Source of the DNA: an uncultured Selenomonadales bacterium
Lineage (GTDB): Bacteria; Bacillota; Negativicutes; Selenomonadales; Selenomonadaceae
Assembly: GCA_947165295.1 (NCBI GenBank)
Contig: CAMUZU010000020.1
Span: forward strand, 1-38,332
Length of the DNA stretch: 38,332 nucleotides
Reading direction: 5' to 3'
Shown: piece by piece, positions 16,497 through 25,301 of the stretch
Layout of the letters: each line of letters begins with the position of its first letter
Position numbering within the stretch: position 1 is the stretch's first letter
Made by a program: the position numbers and the translations under genes
Notes under the pieces: model-generated
What the model saw: only the letters and a program-made list of their open reading frames with translations
The model's database searches: none
What the model was told of the DNA's origin: nothing

Positions 16497-16868
16497 TCAT
16501 TTGCTACAATCGCTGTCGGGTAAAGTTGCAACCTTGGGCGATTTGCGTTCGCGTTCGTAAATCGCGTTGAGCATTATGTCGACAATGTCCTTGCCGTCGG
16601 TGCTCAAGCTCAAATATTTTTTAACCTGATTGTGGTCGTGCGGATTGACGGAATTTTGTTCGTCGAGATTTTCGTTTATGCCGAGAATATAATCTGCGCT
16701 GACGCCGAAAAGCGCGGCCAATTCGTTCAACTTTCGGACGGGCTTAATCACGCCGCTTTCGTATTTGTTGTAAGCCGTGCGTGTGATTCCCAAAAAATCG
16801 GCGACCTCTTGTTGCGACATTTTGCTTTCTTCGCGAAGGGCGCGCAGTCGGCAAGCCGTGACATTCAT
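16497..16868 (-). CDS. XRE-family transcriptional regulator
   Basis: A 123-residue regulator with an N-terminal Cro/CI domain (LRALREESKMSQQEVADFLG, then ITRTAYNKYESGVIKPVRKL), about residues 5-62, ending in the family phrase LFGVSADYILG. The C-terminal half is polar and unknown. The frame opens at a GTG at 16877 that lies within the AAGGAG ribosome binding site, so ATG 16868 is taken. It is divergent from the zinc-ribbon gene cluster at 17065, and a perfect 17-base palindrome sits between them next to the cluster's promoter. Repression of that cluster, with possible autoregulation, is the natural inference. Confidence 0.87.
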   Translation of the reverse strand: MNVTACRLRALREESKMSQQEVADFLGITRTAYNKYESGVIKPVRKLNELAALFGVSADYILGINENLDEQNSVNPHDHNQVKKYLSLSTDGKDIVDIMLNAIYERERKSPKVATLPDSDCSK

Positions 16869-16925
16869 TTCGATCACTCCTTGCCGACAATCTTAGCGTG
16901 AAATTTTTCCGTGATAAATCCGTGT

Positions 16926-16942
16926 TTTAAAGTCACTTTAAA
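16926..16942. promoter_or_regulatory. Palindromic operator, probably for the adjacent XRE regulator
   Basis: TTTAAAGT and ACTTTAAA form a perfect inverted repeat around a single C, three bases upstream of the -35 box at 16946. The half-site ACTTTAAA recurs at 16990-16997, just after the -10 box, preceded by an imperfect left arm (ATATAAGT). Two sites flanking the promoter would suit repression. Confidence 0.65.
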
Positions 16943-16945
16943 TTG

Positions 16946-16974
16946 TTGACACGCCAATATGCTTGATTTAAAAT
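16946..16974 (+). promoter_or_regulatory. Promoter of the zinc-ribbon gene cluster
   Basis: Perfect TTGACA (16946-16951), 17 bases, TAAAAT (16969-16974). The leader to the ATG at 17065 is about 85 bases and contains the second operator half-site. Confidence 0.85.
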
Positions 16975-17064
16975 AGAAGATATAAGTAAACTTTAAATCA
17001 CCACTCGACGGCGTTTCAGGCCGAGTCACGACAAAATTTTTTCACGGAAAGGAAGGTGAATCAC

Positions 17065-18480
17065 ATGAGTTTTTTTGACGACGATTCCGCTAACGAAGTT
17101 CCTGCGAACGAAGAACAACCCGTTGTCGAAGATGTCGACGCCGAAAATCCGTCGGAAACGGGCGATTGGCTTTGTTCATGCGGACAAGAAAACGTCGGCG
17201 ATTTTTGCGTCTCTTGCGGAAAGCCCAAACCGTCTGCCGAAAGTCCGTCGACAACGGGCGGTTGGCTTTGTTCATGCGGACAAGAAAACGTCGGCGATTT
17301 TTGCGTCTCCTGCGGAAAGCCCAAACCGTCTGCCGAAAATCCGTCGACAACGGGCGGTTGGCTTTGTTCGTGCGGACAAGAAAACGTCGGCGATTTTTGC
17401 GTCTCTTGCGGAAAGCCCAAACCGTCTGCCGAAAGTCCGTCGCAAAATTCCAACGTCGACGATTTTAACAATCGACCTCAACGCGCCTCATCACGAGTAT
17501 CACAGGAAACATTTCGACAGGAGGAACCGCCTCAACCGCCGCCGCCTCAACCAACGCCACCGCCTCAACCAACGCCACCACATCAACCAACGTCCGAAAA
17601 TGCGCCTTCAAACAGTCCGAACAAAGCTTTAATTGCCGGCGCGATTGCGGGTGTGCTTTTGTTGGCGGGCGGAGGTTTTTTCGCGTTTCAACATTTCAAG
17701 GCGGGCGACGCGCCCAACGACAATTTCGATTTGAACGACAACAAACCCGCCGTCACCGAAACGACCAACGAAAACAATTTGTCGGACAACACGACCGTTA
17801 TCGGGAATTATTACGTCGTGAATTGTCAAACGTCCGTCACGTTGCGGCGCACGCCTTCGACGACTTCAGTTGAGTTGGCGCAGGTTCCGCTCGGTCAAAC
17901 GGTCGGCTTTATCGAAGAGAGCAACGCCGAATTCAGCAAAGTCAACTACAACGGGACAATCGGCTACATCTTGACGCAATATCTTTCCGCACAACCGCCG
18001 GCACAAAATCAGCCGCCTGCACAAAATCCGCCCGCGTCCAACAACGCCGAATCGTTGAGTTTGGGCGGTCTGCGCATGGGTGACACGGTTGACAAGATGC
18101 ATCAGGTTTTGGGACGCGAAGACAGAGTTACCCCGTCGAAAACCGCTTCGAACAGCACGAATTGCGAATATCGCGACATTGTCGTCACCGTCAAAAGCAA
18201 CGAAATAACCGGTCTGGTTTCTTATTCGCCCGCCGTCAAAACCGAACGCAACCTGCACGAAGGCTCGTCGCTAAACGAAGTCATTGCGGCTTACGGTCGG
18301 CGTTGTGCGGTTCAAGATTACGACGGAGCACGGCTTTACGAATATCCCTACGAATCGTCGCGGGGGCTTGTCGTCATGCGTTTTGCGATTAAAAATAACG
18401 TCGTCGACTATATCAGCTTGCGTATCGTGACCGACGGCACCGAGAGGCAAAAAATTCTTTCCATGGTGAAGACCATTTGA
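17065..18480 (+). CDS. Triple zinc-ribbon, SH3b membrane protein sharing the kinase sensor domain
   Basis: 471 residues. After an acidic start come three almost identical 32-residue zinc ribbons (WLCSCGQENVGDFCVSCGKP), then a Pro/Gln-rich linker (PPPPQPTPPPQPTPP), one membrane segment (about 189-209), an SH3b-like domain (about 248-309, YYVVNCQTSVTLRRTPS to GYILTQYL), a second Pro/Gln linker, and a C-terminal domain (about 329-470) matching that of the kinase at 15162. Orientation is inferred as zinc ribbons inside and the SH3b and shared domain outside. SH3b domains often bind peptidoglycan. The frame opens at GTG 17056 but GGAAGG favours ATG 17065. First gene of a cluster with two further zinc-ribbon proteins and a lipoprotein. 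Confidence 0.85.
   Translation: MSFFDDDSANEVPANEEQPVVEDVDAENPSETGDWLCSCGQENVGDFCVSCGKPKPSAESPSTTGGWLCSCGQENVGDFCVSCGKPKPSAENPSTTGGWLCSCGQENVGDFCVSCGKPKPSAESPSQNSNVDDFNNRPQRASSRVSQETFRQEEPPQPPPPQPTPPPQPTPPHQPTSENAPSNSPNKALIAGAIAGVLLLAGGGFFAFQHFKAGDAPNDNFDLNDNKPAVTETTNENNLSDNTTVIGNYYVVNCQTSVTLRRTPSTTSVELAQVPLGQTVGFIEESNAEFSKVNYNGTIGYILTQYLSAQPPAQNQPPAQNPPASNNAESLSLGGLRMGDTVDKMHQVLGREDRVTPSKTASNSTNCEYRDIVVTVKSNEITGLVSYSPAVKTERNLHEGSSLNEVIAAYGRRCAVQDYDGARLYEYPYESSRGLVVMRFAIKNNVVDYISLRIVTDGTERQKILSMVKTI
17166..17442 (+). repeat. Three 96-bp tandem repeats encoding zinc ribbons
   Basis: Units begin at 17166, 17262 and 17358. They differ by only a few silent or near-silent changes, so the expansion is recent and the copy number may vary between strains. 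The period is in frame (32 residues). Confidence 0.95.
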
Positions 18481-18495
18481 CGGAGGGTGATTATT

Positions 18496-18996
18496 TTGGC
18501 AAAAGTTTGTTCCAACTGCGGGGCTCAAATTCAAGACGGCGTGAAGTTCTGCGGCAAGTGCGGGCAAAAAGTTCCCGTCGAAACTTCCGAGCCGAAAGTT
18601 TGTCCCAACTGCGGGGCACCGATTCAAGACGGCGTGAAATTCTGCAACAAGTGCGGTGCGCCCCAAAGCGGTCAACAACCGGCGGCTTCTCCCGTGCCAC
18701 AGACTGCTCCGCCGCCGCAACAACAGCGTTACAACGCTCCGCCGCAAAGTTATCCGCCGCCGCAATACGCGCCGCGTCCCGTAAACCGAAAGGACAAGAC
18801 GACGGCAGGCATTTTGGGCATTGTGCTCGGCGGAATCGGTGCACACAAATTTTATTTGGGCGACACAACAAAGGGCGTCATCTATCTGTTGTTCGTTTGG
18901 ACAGGTATCCCGTGCATTATCGGTCTCGTTGAAGGGATAAAATATCTCACCATGAGCCAAGAAGAATTTGACGCCAAGTACAACAACTTGTATTGA
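18496..18996 (+). CDS. Double zinc-ribbon TM2-domain membrane protein
   Basis: 166 residues: two zinc ribbons (CSNCGAQIQDGVKFCGKCG and CPNCGAPIQDGVKFCNKCG), a Pro/Gln/Tyr-rich linker, then a TM2 domain from about residue 100, with AGILGIVLGGIGAHKFYLGD, the charged turn TTKGVIYL and a second helix ending in IIGLVEGIKYL. TM2 proteins are small two-helix membrane proteins of mostly unknown role. The frame opens at GTG 18487, inside the GGAGGG site; TTG 18496 has correct spacing. It starts 15 bases after the preceding gene and is presumably co-transcribed. Confidence 0.87.
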   Translation: MAKVCSNCGAQIQDGVKFCGKCGQKVPVETSEPKVCPNCGAPIQDGVKFCNKCGAPQSGQQPAASPVPQTAPPPQQQRYNAPPQSYPPPQYAPRPVNRKDKTTAGILGIVLGGIGAHKFYLGDTTKGVIYLLFVWTGIPCIIGLVEGIKYLTMSQEEFDAKYNNLY

Positions 18997-19030
18997 CACG
19001 ATTTGTTGAAAATTGTGGAGGTCACAAGAC

Positions 19031-19879
19031 ATGGCGGATTCAAAAATTTTTCGCATAAGAGGCGAAGTTACAATCGAAGGCATCGGGCGCGAAGTCGAAA
19101 ACTTTCTGCGCAACGAAAAAGAGCTGACGGTCGAAGGTTTCGCCAGCTCGGACGGCTACCTTGTTCAGGCGAAAGAGTCGTCGACGTGGAAGAAGTTCAC
19201 GGGTCTCGGTCAAGCTTTGCAAGTGCAAATTATTCCGAGCGGCGCGTCGGAAGTTTTGGTCAACATCGGCCAAGGCAAGTGGGCGGACAAAGTCGGCGCG
19301 GGCGCGGTCGGATTGTTGGTTTTTGCCCCGCTTGCGATAACGTCGGCGGTCGGCGCGTACAAGCAAAACAAGTTGCCGTCGGAAATTTTCGCGTGCATCG
19401 AAAAGTTCATCATGTCGGGCGGGCAATCCGTTCGCCGAAATGTTTCTTTCGACAGGCTCGATTCGTCGCAGATGAAATGTCCCGCTTGCGGCGCGGTGAA
19501 CTTGAAGGGCACGAAATTTTGTTCGGGTTGCGGCAAGAAGTTGACAAACGCCTGTCCGAACTGCGGCAAGGAAGTAGTTCTCGGCATAAAGTTTTGTCCG
19601 AACTGCGGCACGAACATGGAGGCTAAAACAGTCAACGTGTGTCCGAATTGCGGCAATGAAGTCGCCGAAGGTCAAAAATTCTGCCCGAACTGCGGCACGA
19701 ACATGGACGTCCTCAACAAGGACAAATGCCCGAATTGCGGCGCGTTGGTCGACAAAGGTCAAAAGTTCTGCCCCGAATGCGGCTCGACAATGAGCGGCAA
19801 CAAAATTTGCGACAACTGCGGTGCGGAACTGTCGCCCAACCAAAAATTCTGCAGCAAATGCGGCACACCCGTTTCGTGA
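19031..19879 (+). CDS. Membrane-associated protein with five zinc ribbons
   Basis: 282 residues. The N-terminal ~140 residues (IFRIRGEVTIEGIGREVENF, WKKFTGLGQALQVQIIPSG) resemble no family I can name and include one hydrophobic segment, VGLLVFAPLAITSAVGAY, about 93-110. From about residue 150 there are five CxxCG...FCxxCG ribbons in tandem (for example CPNCGKEVVLGIKFCPNCG), less alike at DNA level than those at 17166, hence older. ATG 19031 has GTGGAGG upstream; a TTG at 19013 in frame overlaps that site. Third member of the zinc-ribbon cluster. No enzymatic motif is present, so a scaffold role is plausible. Confidence 0.82.
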   Translation: MADSKIFRIRGEVTIEGIGREVENFLRNEKELTVEGFASSDGYLVQAKESSTWKKFTGLGQALQVQIIPSGASEVLVNIGQGKWADKVGAGAVGLLVFAPLAITSAVGAYKQNKLPSEIFACIEKFIMSGGQSVRRNVSFDRLDSSQMKCPACGAVNLKGTKFCSGCGKKLTNACPNCGKEVVLGIKFCPNCGTNMEAKTVNVCPNCGNEVAEGQKFCPNCGTNMDVLNKDKCPNCGALVDKGQKFCPECGSTMSGNKICDNCGAELSPNQKFCSKCGTPVS

Positions 19880-19920
19880 CGCCGATTGATTCGCAAACGA
19901 AAGGAGTGTTTTTTATAAAC

Positions 19921-20598
19921 GTGTTGAAAAAATTTTTTGTGACATGTTGCATGGCGGCGATTGTGTTCAGTGTCTTTGGTTGCGGCTCGGAACCCGCCGC
20001 GAATACGAAAATCAACAAACTTTACGGCGCGGATTTGAATATCACACAAGAAGAATTCGTCATGGCGTACAATTATGCTCTCGACGAACTCGGCGGAAAA
20101 GACGGCAAAAATTATGACGCTTGCAAGCTCGACTTAAACAATCCCAAACAATTCAGGCAAGCGGACACCACGCAGCCCCGATTTTATTCCGGCAAGGAAC
20201 GTTGCGCGGTGATACTCATTAAGAACGAGGTAAATCCGTCCCAACTCTGCGGTGTCACGATTGTGCCCAAACCCGGAAAAGAATTCAAACTGTCTGACCT
20301 CACGGCGGAAATGTCATCGGCGATATTTGCTTCCACCAGAGGCTTGTTGAAAACTTCCAAAGCAGATGCCGACAATTTAAATAAGGCCATGGTGAAATTT
20401 ATCATCAGTGCTTTAAAAACCCCCGATAAATCAAAAGCGACTTCTGTCGGCGGTTTGGTGATTTATTACCAAACCATTGGGACGAATTTCCTTGAAATAA
20501 TTGCCGAAGATGCCCCGAATGAAATTCCTCCGGACGGCGAGAGAATGGTTGACTCCATCAAGAATGATGCGAAGAAAAATAATTTCTGGCAAGAATAA
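19921..20598 (+). CDS. Hypothetical lipoprotein
   Basis: 225 residues beginning with a lipoprotein signal: KKFF, hydrophobic stretch, then VFGC as lipobox, followed by a short polar linker. The rest is soluble, with no recognised family; it has alternating Lys/Asp segments and ends before a terminator. The start is uncertain: GTG 19921 is 14 bases from AAGGAG (19901-19906), longer than ideal, and TTG 19924 is further still; no ATG fits. It follows the zinc-ribbon genes in the same direction and closes the cluster, so it is probably an envelope partner of those membrane proteins (inference). Confidence 0.75.
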   Translation: MLKKFFVTCCMAAIVFSVFGCGSEPAANTKINKLYGADLNITQEEFVMAYNYALDELGGKDGKNYDACKLDLNNPKQFRQADTTQPRFYSGKERCAVILIKNEVNPSQLCGVTIVPKPGKEFKLSDLTAEMSSAIFASTRGLLKTSKADADNLNKAMVKFIISALKTPDKSKATSVGGLVIYYQTIGTNFLEIIAEDAPNEIPPDGERMVDSIKNDAKKNNFWQE

Positions 20599-20620
20599 AT
20601 CCTTGTCGTGCTCGAAAAAA

Positions 20621-20653
20621 ATTTCCCCCGACTTCGTGTCGAGGGATTTTTTG
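20621..20653. terminator. Bidirectional terminator
   Basis: CCCCCGAC pairs with GTCGAGGG (one mismatch) around TTCGT, with A-rich sequence before and six T after. It separates the convergent lipoprotein and metalloprotease genes. Confidence 0.8.
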
Positions 20654-20677
20654 TTGCCGAAAACATTGCGCGAAGTT

Positions 20678-22732
20678 TCAAGTTGTCGACCAGATTTTAG
20701 CCGTGCGATTGTATCGAAGCGACGAGCCGTCCGCGAACATGACAGCCGTGTTGTTCGTGCCGACAATCGCCAAAACGTTCGAGCCGACGCCAATCAACAT
20801 GCCGCCTTCGGTTTCCTGCGCGAAAGTTATATCGGCAAGCGTGGCGTTGTGGAAGTTGATTAAGTCGTCGTCGCCCGCGTTGACAATGATGTCGTTGCCT
20901 TCGCCCGCGCCGCAGTGGAAAACGTCGACGCCGTTGCCGCCAATCAAAATGTCGTCCGCAATACCTGAGCCGCCCCAAAGTTGCGAGCCGTTGCCGCCGC
21001 TGTAAATTTCGTTTGAAGCAGTGTCGCCGAACAAAACATTTGAGCCGCCCGAAAAAGCCGCGTTGATGTTTTCGACGCTTGCGAAGTTCGCGTTGTTCAA
21101 GTTGACGGTTGCGCCCGCCGTGAAGACGTTGAGCGTGTCGGACAAGTTGCCGCCGAGGTAATTGACGCCGTCGCCAACGTAAGTGAAATTGTTCGCCGCG
21201 TTCGTGTTGCCGATTTTGAACGAGCTGAAGTTCGCGCCGTCGGTTGACAGATTAATCGCAACGTCAGCCGTCGCGTCGTCGACAACGGTTGTGAACGAGC
21301 CGCCGTCGCTCATTACCGCCGTGACAAAATTTCCGTCGCGCAGGACAACGGCAAGTCCGCCGCCGAGGAAAGTCAACGCGTCGCCCGCCGCAGTGAAATT
21401 CGCCGCAACGTCCTGCCCGCCGCCGAACGTGTACCAGAAGTTGTCGAAACCCGCGCCGCCTTGCAAAGTGTCGTTGCCGCCCGTGCCGCCCCACATTGAC
21501 GAGCCCGCCGTTCCCGCGACGATTGAGTTGTCCAGCGCGTTGCCCGCAAGAAAATGCGCGTCGGTCATCTCCGAAGCGTCAAGGACGACGGCCGCCGCGT
21601 TACCGTAAGGATTCGTTTCGCCCGTCAACGGATTTATGCCGTCAAGCCAAACGTCGGAATTCGTCGCGCCCGTGATTTTCAGCGTCATGCCGTCGAAGCT
21701 CACGCTTGAAGTCGCAACGGTATCGGCAGGAACCGTGTCGGCGGGAACTGTGTCTGCGGGTAACGTGTCGCTCGTGTCGTCGGAAACGGGCTTGACGGGT
21801 GTCGACGGGTCGCGTCCTTCGGAAGCCTGTTTCGCCAGGTAACGAAGCGCAATGTAACCCGCCGCGTAAGAATTGACGCCGCTGCCCGAAGTTGCCGAAT
21901 TCTTCAGCGTTGATGAATTCGTCGACAAATTTTTTATCGTCGCGTAACGTTTATCGTCAATGCCGTGGACAAGTTCCGCAGAGCCTTCTTTGAAAAACGT
22001 CGGCAAGTTCGCGTACCAGTCGACGTTGGCGCTCATGACGGCATGAACCAGTTCGTGCGCAATCGTGCGGTCAAGATAATTCAGCGCGCCCGATGTCGAC
22101 GGAGTGACGCCGTTGGGGTCGGTCGTGTCAATGTTGCCGAAATAATTCAGGTTGATTCGCAGTTGAAGTTCCGAAGACTTTTGCCCGCTGCTGTAAAACG
22201 ACGCCGCCATCTTGCCGTCCGCGCTGTTGTAGAAACTCACCGTCAGCTCCTTGACGGTCGTGCCCGCCTCGGTGAAGCTGTAGCCGAACGACGATTTTAT
22301 CAACGTCAAGCTTGAATCAATCCACCAGCTGTAAAGCGCGCCGACAATCCATTTCGCGCTGTCGGACAAGTTGGTTTGTTCGGGGACGTTGACGGTCAAG
22401 CCTTGAATCGTGAAGCTTGTCGACGTCGGGTAAGTCCACGCGCCGTTTTCGGGAACGATTGAGTCGGCAGTCTTCGTCGATCCGCCGCCCGCGTCCAAGC
22501 CGGTTATCGCGCCCGTGTCCGTGTTGTCGAGAATTATTCCGCAACAGTCCTTCAAAAAACCGTCGCCGTCGGTGCCGTAAGACGCGCAGTCCGCCGCCAT
22601 CGTCGTGACAAGTTCGTTCCAGCTTTTGAACTTTGAGACTTTCGCGACAGCCTCGTCAAGAGCCGACGTGCCTTGTTTGGTCGTCGAGTCAAGCGACGCC
22701 ATGAAATTTTTGATAACGCTTTGAGCAGACAT
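20678..22732 (-). CDS. Secreted zinc metalloprotease-like protein with calcium-binding-type repeats
   Basis: 684 residues. A zinc protease motif HELVHAV stands near residue 225, with a downstream Glu in FKEGSAELVHG that fits gluzincin-type proteases. A Thr/Pro linker contains three PADTV repeats. The C-terminal half is beta-rich with Gly/Asp repeats resembling RTX or hemolysin-type calcium-binding turns (GGTGGNDTLQGGAGFDNF, GGSGIADDILIGGNG, GAGEGNDIIVNAGDDD), ending without cysteines. No Sec signal peptide is seen, so type I-like export is likely (inference). The ATG has GGAGG seven bases upstream, and this overlaps the end of res, only 3 bases away, so the gene is coupled to the restriction operon. 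Substrate unknown. Confidence 0.8.
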   Translation of the reverse strand: MSAQSVIKNFMASLDSTTKQGTSALDEAVAKVSKFKSWNELVTTMAADCASYGTDGDGFLKDCCGIILDNTDTGAITGLDAGGGSTKTADSIVPENGAWTYPTSTSFTIQGLTVNVPEQTNLSDSAKWIVGALYSWWIDSSLTLIKSSFGYSFTEAGTTVKELTVSFYNSADGKMAASFYSSGQKSSELQLRINLNYFGNIDTTDPNGVTPSTSGALNYLDRTIAHELVHAVMSANVDWYANLPTFFKEGSAELVHGIDDKRYATIKNLSTNSSTLKNSATSGSGVNSYAAGYIALRYLAKQASEGRDPSTPVKPVSDDTSDTLPADTVPADTVPADTVATSSVSFDGMTLKITGATNSDVWLDGINPLTGETNPYGNAAAVVLDASEMTDAHFLAGNALDNSIVAGTAGSSMWGGTGGNDTLQGGAGFDNFWYTFGGGQDVAANFTAAGDALTFLGGGLAVVLRDGNFVTAVMSDGGSFTTVVDDATADVAINLSTDGANFSSFKIGNTNAANNFTYVGDGVNYLGGNLSDTLNVFTAGATVNLNNANFASVENINAAFSGGSNVLFGDTASNEIYSGGNGSQLWGGSGIADDILIGGNGVDVFHCGAGEGNDIIVNAGDDDLINFHNATLADITFAQETEGGMLIGVGSNVLAIVGTNNTAVMFADGSSLRYNRTAKIWSTT

Positions 22733-22735
22733 GTT

Positions 22736-25288
22736 TTAACCTCCGATAAAAAATTCGTTGAGCTGTATCGAAACGTCGCGGCCGCAGTCGTCGCACTTGA
22801 CCGCCATGATGAATTTGCAAAGCCCGCCGCTTTCGTTCGCCCAAAGTTCGCCGAGCAACTTTTTTTCGCGTGAATCGTCGTTGGTCTTGTAAACTTCGCC
22901 TTTGTATTCGACGGCGGCAAAAGTCCCGTCTTTGAGCTTGACAACGAAATCGGGATAAAATTTGTCGCTTGAAGTCTGCAACCAAAAAGAATTCTCCGCG
23001 TCGCGTTCAAGGTTGCGAATCCACGTTTCGACGTGCGGATTAATGTCGATGCATTGCGCGCAGAAGGTTTCTTCGGGGTTCATGAAGCCGACTTCGCGAT
23101 AAAAATGTTTGCTGAAGACTTTATCGCCCGTGTAAGGCGTCGCCGGGTGATAATTTTCGTTGTCGAACGTGAAGGCAATGTTTTTGTCGACGCGGGCAAT
23201 CGTCGGGTCACCGAAAAGATTTTTCGTCCAACCGCGCTTGACGGCCGCCGAAATCAACGCGGAAACTTTGTCCTTGAGCAACTTGCCGAGCGTGTACCGA
23301 AGCCGCACCAGTTCCGCAAGCGAAAAATTTTTCTCGCGTTCAAGTTTGTCAAGCGCACGCCGCGTGAATTCCGCAAAGTCCGGCTCCGTGATGCGCTTGT
23401 GACGAAAACTGCGCGACAGGCAGGCGATTAAGTCCGCGTGAGTCCACGTCGTCACGCCGCCGAATAAATCTTGCGCGTTGCCCGAAAGCTGAGACGTCAA
23501 GCGTTCGCCTTGAAAGTTCAGCTCGTAAAAATGCGCGTCGTCGGAAGCGTGACTTATCGGCAAGTCGTAATCGTGCGTGTCGGTGAGCGACCAACCGTCT
23601 TGCGGAAAAAAATCGTCGGCATCTTCTGCGGGAACAATCTTGCCGTCGCCGAAGTCAAGACACAGTTTCGGCACGGAAAACTTAACGCCGCGTTCGGCAG
23701 GAGTTTTGTCTTTGGGCGTCGACTTGAAGTCACCGCGCACGGCACGCAAAAATTTTTCGCGGTCTTCGGGCTTGTCGAAGACGACGTTGCAGTTGTCCGC
23801 CAGTCTGTGAAGTTCGCCTTCGGTTGCGTTGCGGATAATCGTTCGATAACCGCCGTCGACCTGCGTGACTTCAGCTTGAAGCGTCAAATTCACCGCGTTG
23901 AAGTTCGGACGTTCCTCCGTCACAAATTCGACGGGCAAACGCTGTTGCTTGTCGTCGACCATGCGATTGACTTCGTGCTTGTCGAAGCCCATGCCGCGCA
24001 GGTTGTCTTTAATTTGGTTGACTGCCGCCTCCCACGTCGACACGCGCACGAAAGCATAAGCTTTGTTGAGTGCCGCCGCACGACGTTTTGACGCGTAAGG
24101 CATGCGCAAAACTCGACCCAAAAGTTGCTCGGCGTCTTTGGGCGAACGCGTCGTTGCAAGCGAACAGAATACCGACGCGAACGGGCAGTCCCAACCTTCC
24201 TTGAGCGCCTGAACCGTGATGATGTGGCGAATCGGGCAGTCGGGCGACTTCAAGTCCACGCCGTCAAGTTCACGTCGCGTGCCCGTCGCAACCGCAATTT
24301 GTTCGTCGGGAATTTTCGCCACGTCGCGCAGGTAAGTTTCGATGTATTCGACGTTGTACGGGAGATTTTTGTTCTCCGCCTGATAAAGCGCAATCGGACG
24401 CAGGCAAGGCTTTTCGTCGACGGCAAGCTTTTCCAGTTCGGCAAGTTTATGTATCGCAAAGTCAAGCGTCATGTCGGGCGAATTCGACACTTCGCCGAGT
24501 ATCAGCGGGAACTTTATCATCTCTTCGCGTTGCAAATCCTGCGCGGTGACTTTCACAAGCACGTTGGAATTCGTCAGCGAAGGCGTTGCCGTCAATTCAA
24601 TCACTGCCGACGGGCGCAACTGTTCCGTCACGTCGAGGGCAAGCGGCGTCGAATTGTTGTGCGCTTCGTCGACGATCATCAGCGGCCGCAGATACGCAAG
24701 CAAATTCGCGAACGACTCATGTCGCCCGTGTTCGTCGACGTGGAAGAATTCTTCGTGCGGGATGTTGCGGAACAGCGGCGTCAACTCTTCGACCGCCTGA
24801 TAAACTTTCAAACCTTCGCGAGCTTCGCGCTTGATTGATTGAAACGTCGCGACGCAAATGTTCAGCCCGCTCAAGTCGTCGGCGCGCAGGTTGCGGAAGT
24901 CCGACACGTCAAAGATGTTCACGCGGCTGAAAGTCTTGCGCAGAAGTCCGCCGTAAAAGTTTTTCGGGTCACGCAAAACCCGCAACGTCTGTTGACGAAT
25001 TTCGTTTGACGGCACGAGCCACAGCACGAACGGACAATCGCACTGCAAAAAATTTTCCGCCGCAGAATGTATCGCCAAAGTCCCGATTAAAGTTTTGCCG
25101 CCGCCCGTCGGAAGTCGCAGACAAACATACGGCGCGTCCGCAAGATTCGGCAACGGTCGATATGTCGGGTCGTAACCTTCGGCGCGTCGAAATTTGTCAA
25201 ACGCTCTCGACACGCCCAAAAGTTTCGCCGCCGACAAAAAGTTGTCCAACGTGTCAAGCGTCGTCTGCTGATAAGTTTTTAAGTCCAT
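22736..25288 (-). CDS. res: Type III restriction enzyme, Res subunit
   Basis: 850 residues. An SF2 helicase core drives translocation: Walker A LPTGGGKT (about 59-66), a DEAH box in IVDEAHNN (about 203), ELTATPSL, and motif VI QLLGRVLRMPYA. The C-terminus holds the nuclease: YPDFVVKLKDG followed by AAVEYKGE (about 779-800), an intact PD-(D/E)xK site. With Mod it would cut DNA at a distance from two unmethylated sites. ATG start with GAGGAGG overlapping the end of mod, 13 bases away. It is shorter than the ~970-residue EcoP15I enzyme but complete in motifs, so probably active. Confidence 0.93.
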   Translation of the reverse strand: MDLKTYQQTTLDTLDNFLSAAKLLGVSRAFDKFRRAEGYDPTYRPLPNLADAPYVCLRLPTGGGKTLIGTLAIHSAAENFLQCDCPFVLWLVPSNEIRQQTLRVLRDPKNFYGGLLRKTFSRVNIFDVSDFRNLRADDLSGLNICVATFQSIKREAREGLKVYQAVEELTPLFRNIPHEEFFHVDEHGRHESFANLLAYLRPLMIVDEAHNNSTPLALDVTEQLRPSAVIELTATPSLTNSNVLVKVTAQDLQREEMIKFPLILGEVSNSPDMTLDFAIHKLAELEKLAVDEKPCLRPIALYQAENKNLPYNVEYIETYLRDVAKIPDEQIAVATGTRRELDGVDLKSPDCPIRHIITVQALKEGWDCPFASVFCSLATTRSPKDAEQLLGRVLRMPYASKRRAAALNKAYAFVRVSTWEAAVNQIKDNLRGMGFDKHEVNRMVDDKQQRLPVEFVTEERPNFNAVNLTLQAEVTQVDGGYRTIIRNATEGELHRLADNCNVVFDKPEDREKFLRAVRGDFKSTPKDKTPAERGVKFSVPKLCLDFGDGKIVPAEDADDFFPQDGWSLTDTHDYDLPISHASDDAHFYELNFQGERLTSQLSGNAQDLFGGVTTWTHADLIACLSRSFRHKRITEPDFAEFTRRALDKLEREKNFSLAELVRLRYTLGKLLKDKVSALISAAVKRGWTKNLFGDPTIARVDKNIAFTFDNENYHPATPYTGDKVFSKHFYREVGFMNPEETFCAQCIDINPHVETWIRNLERDAENSFWLQTSSDKFYPDFVVKLKDGTFAAVEYKGEVYKTNDDSREKKLLGELWANESGGLCKFIMAVKCDDCGRDVSIQLNEFFIGG

Positions 25289-25301
25289 GCGTCGCGCCTC
25301 C

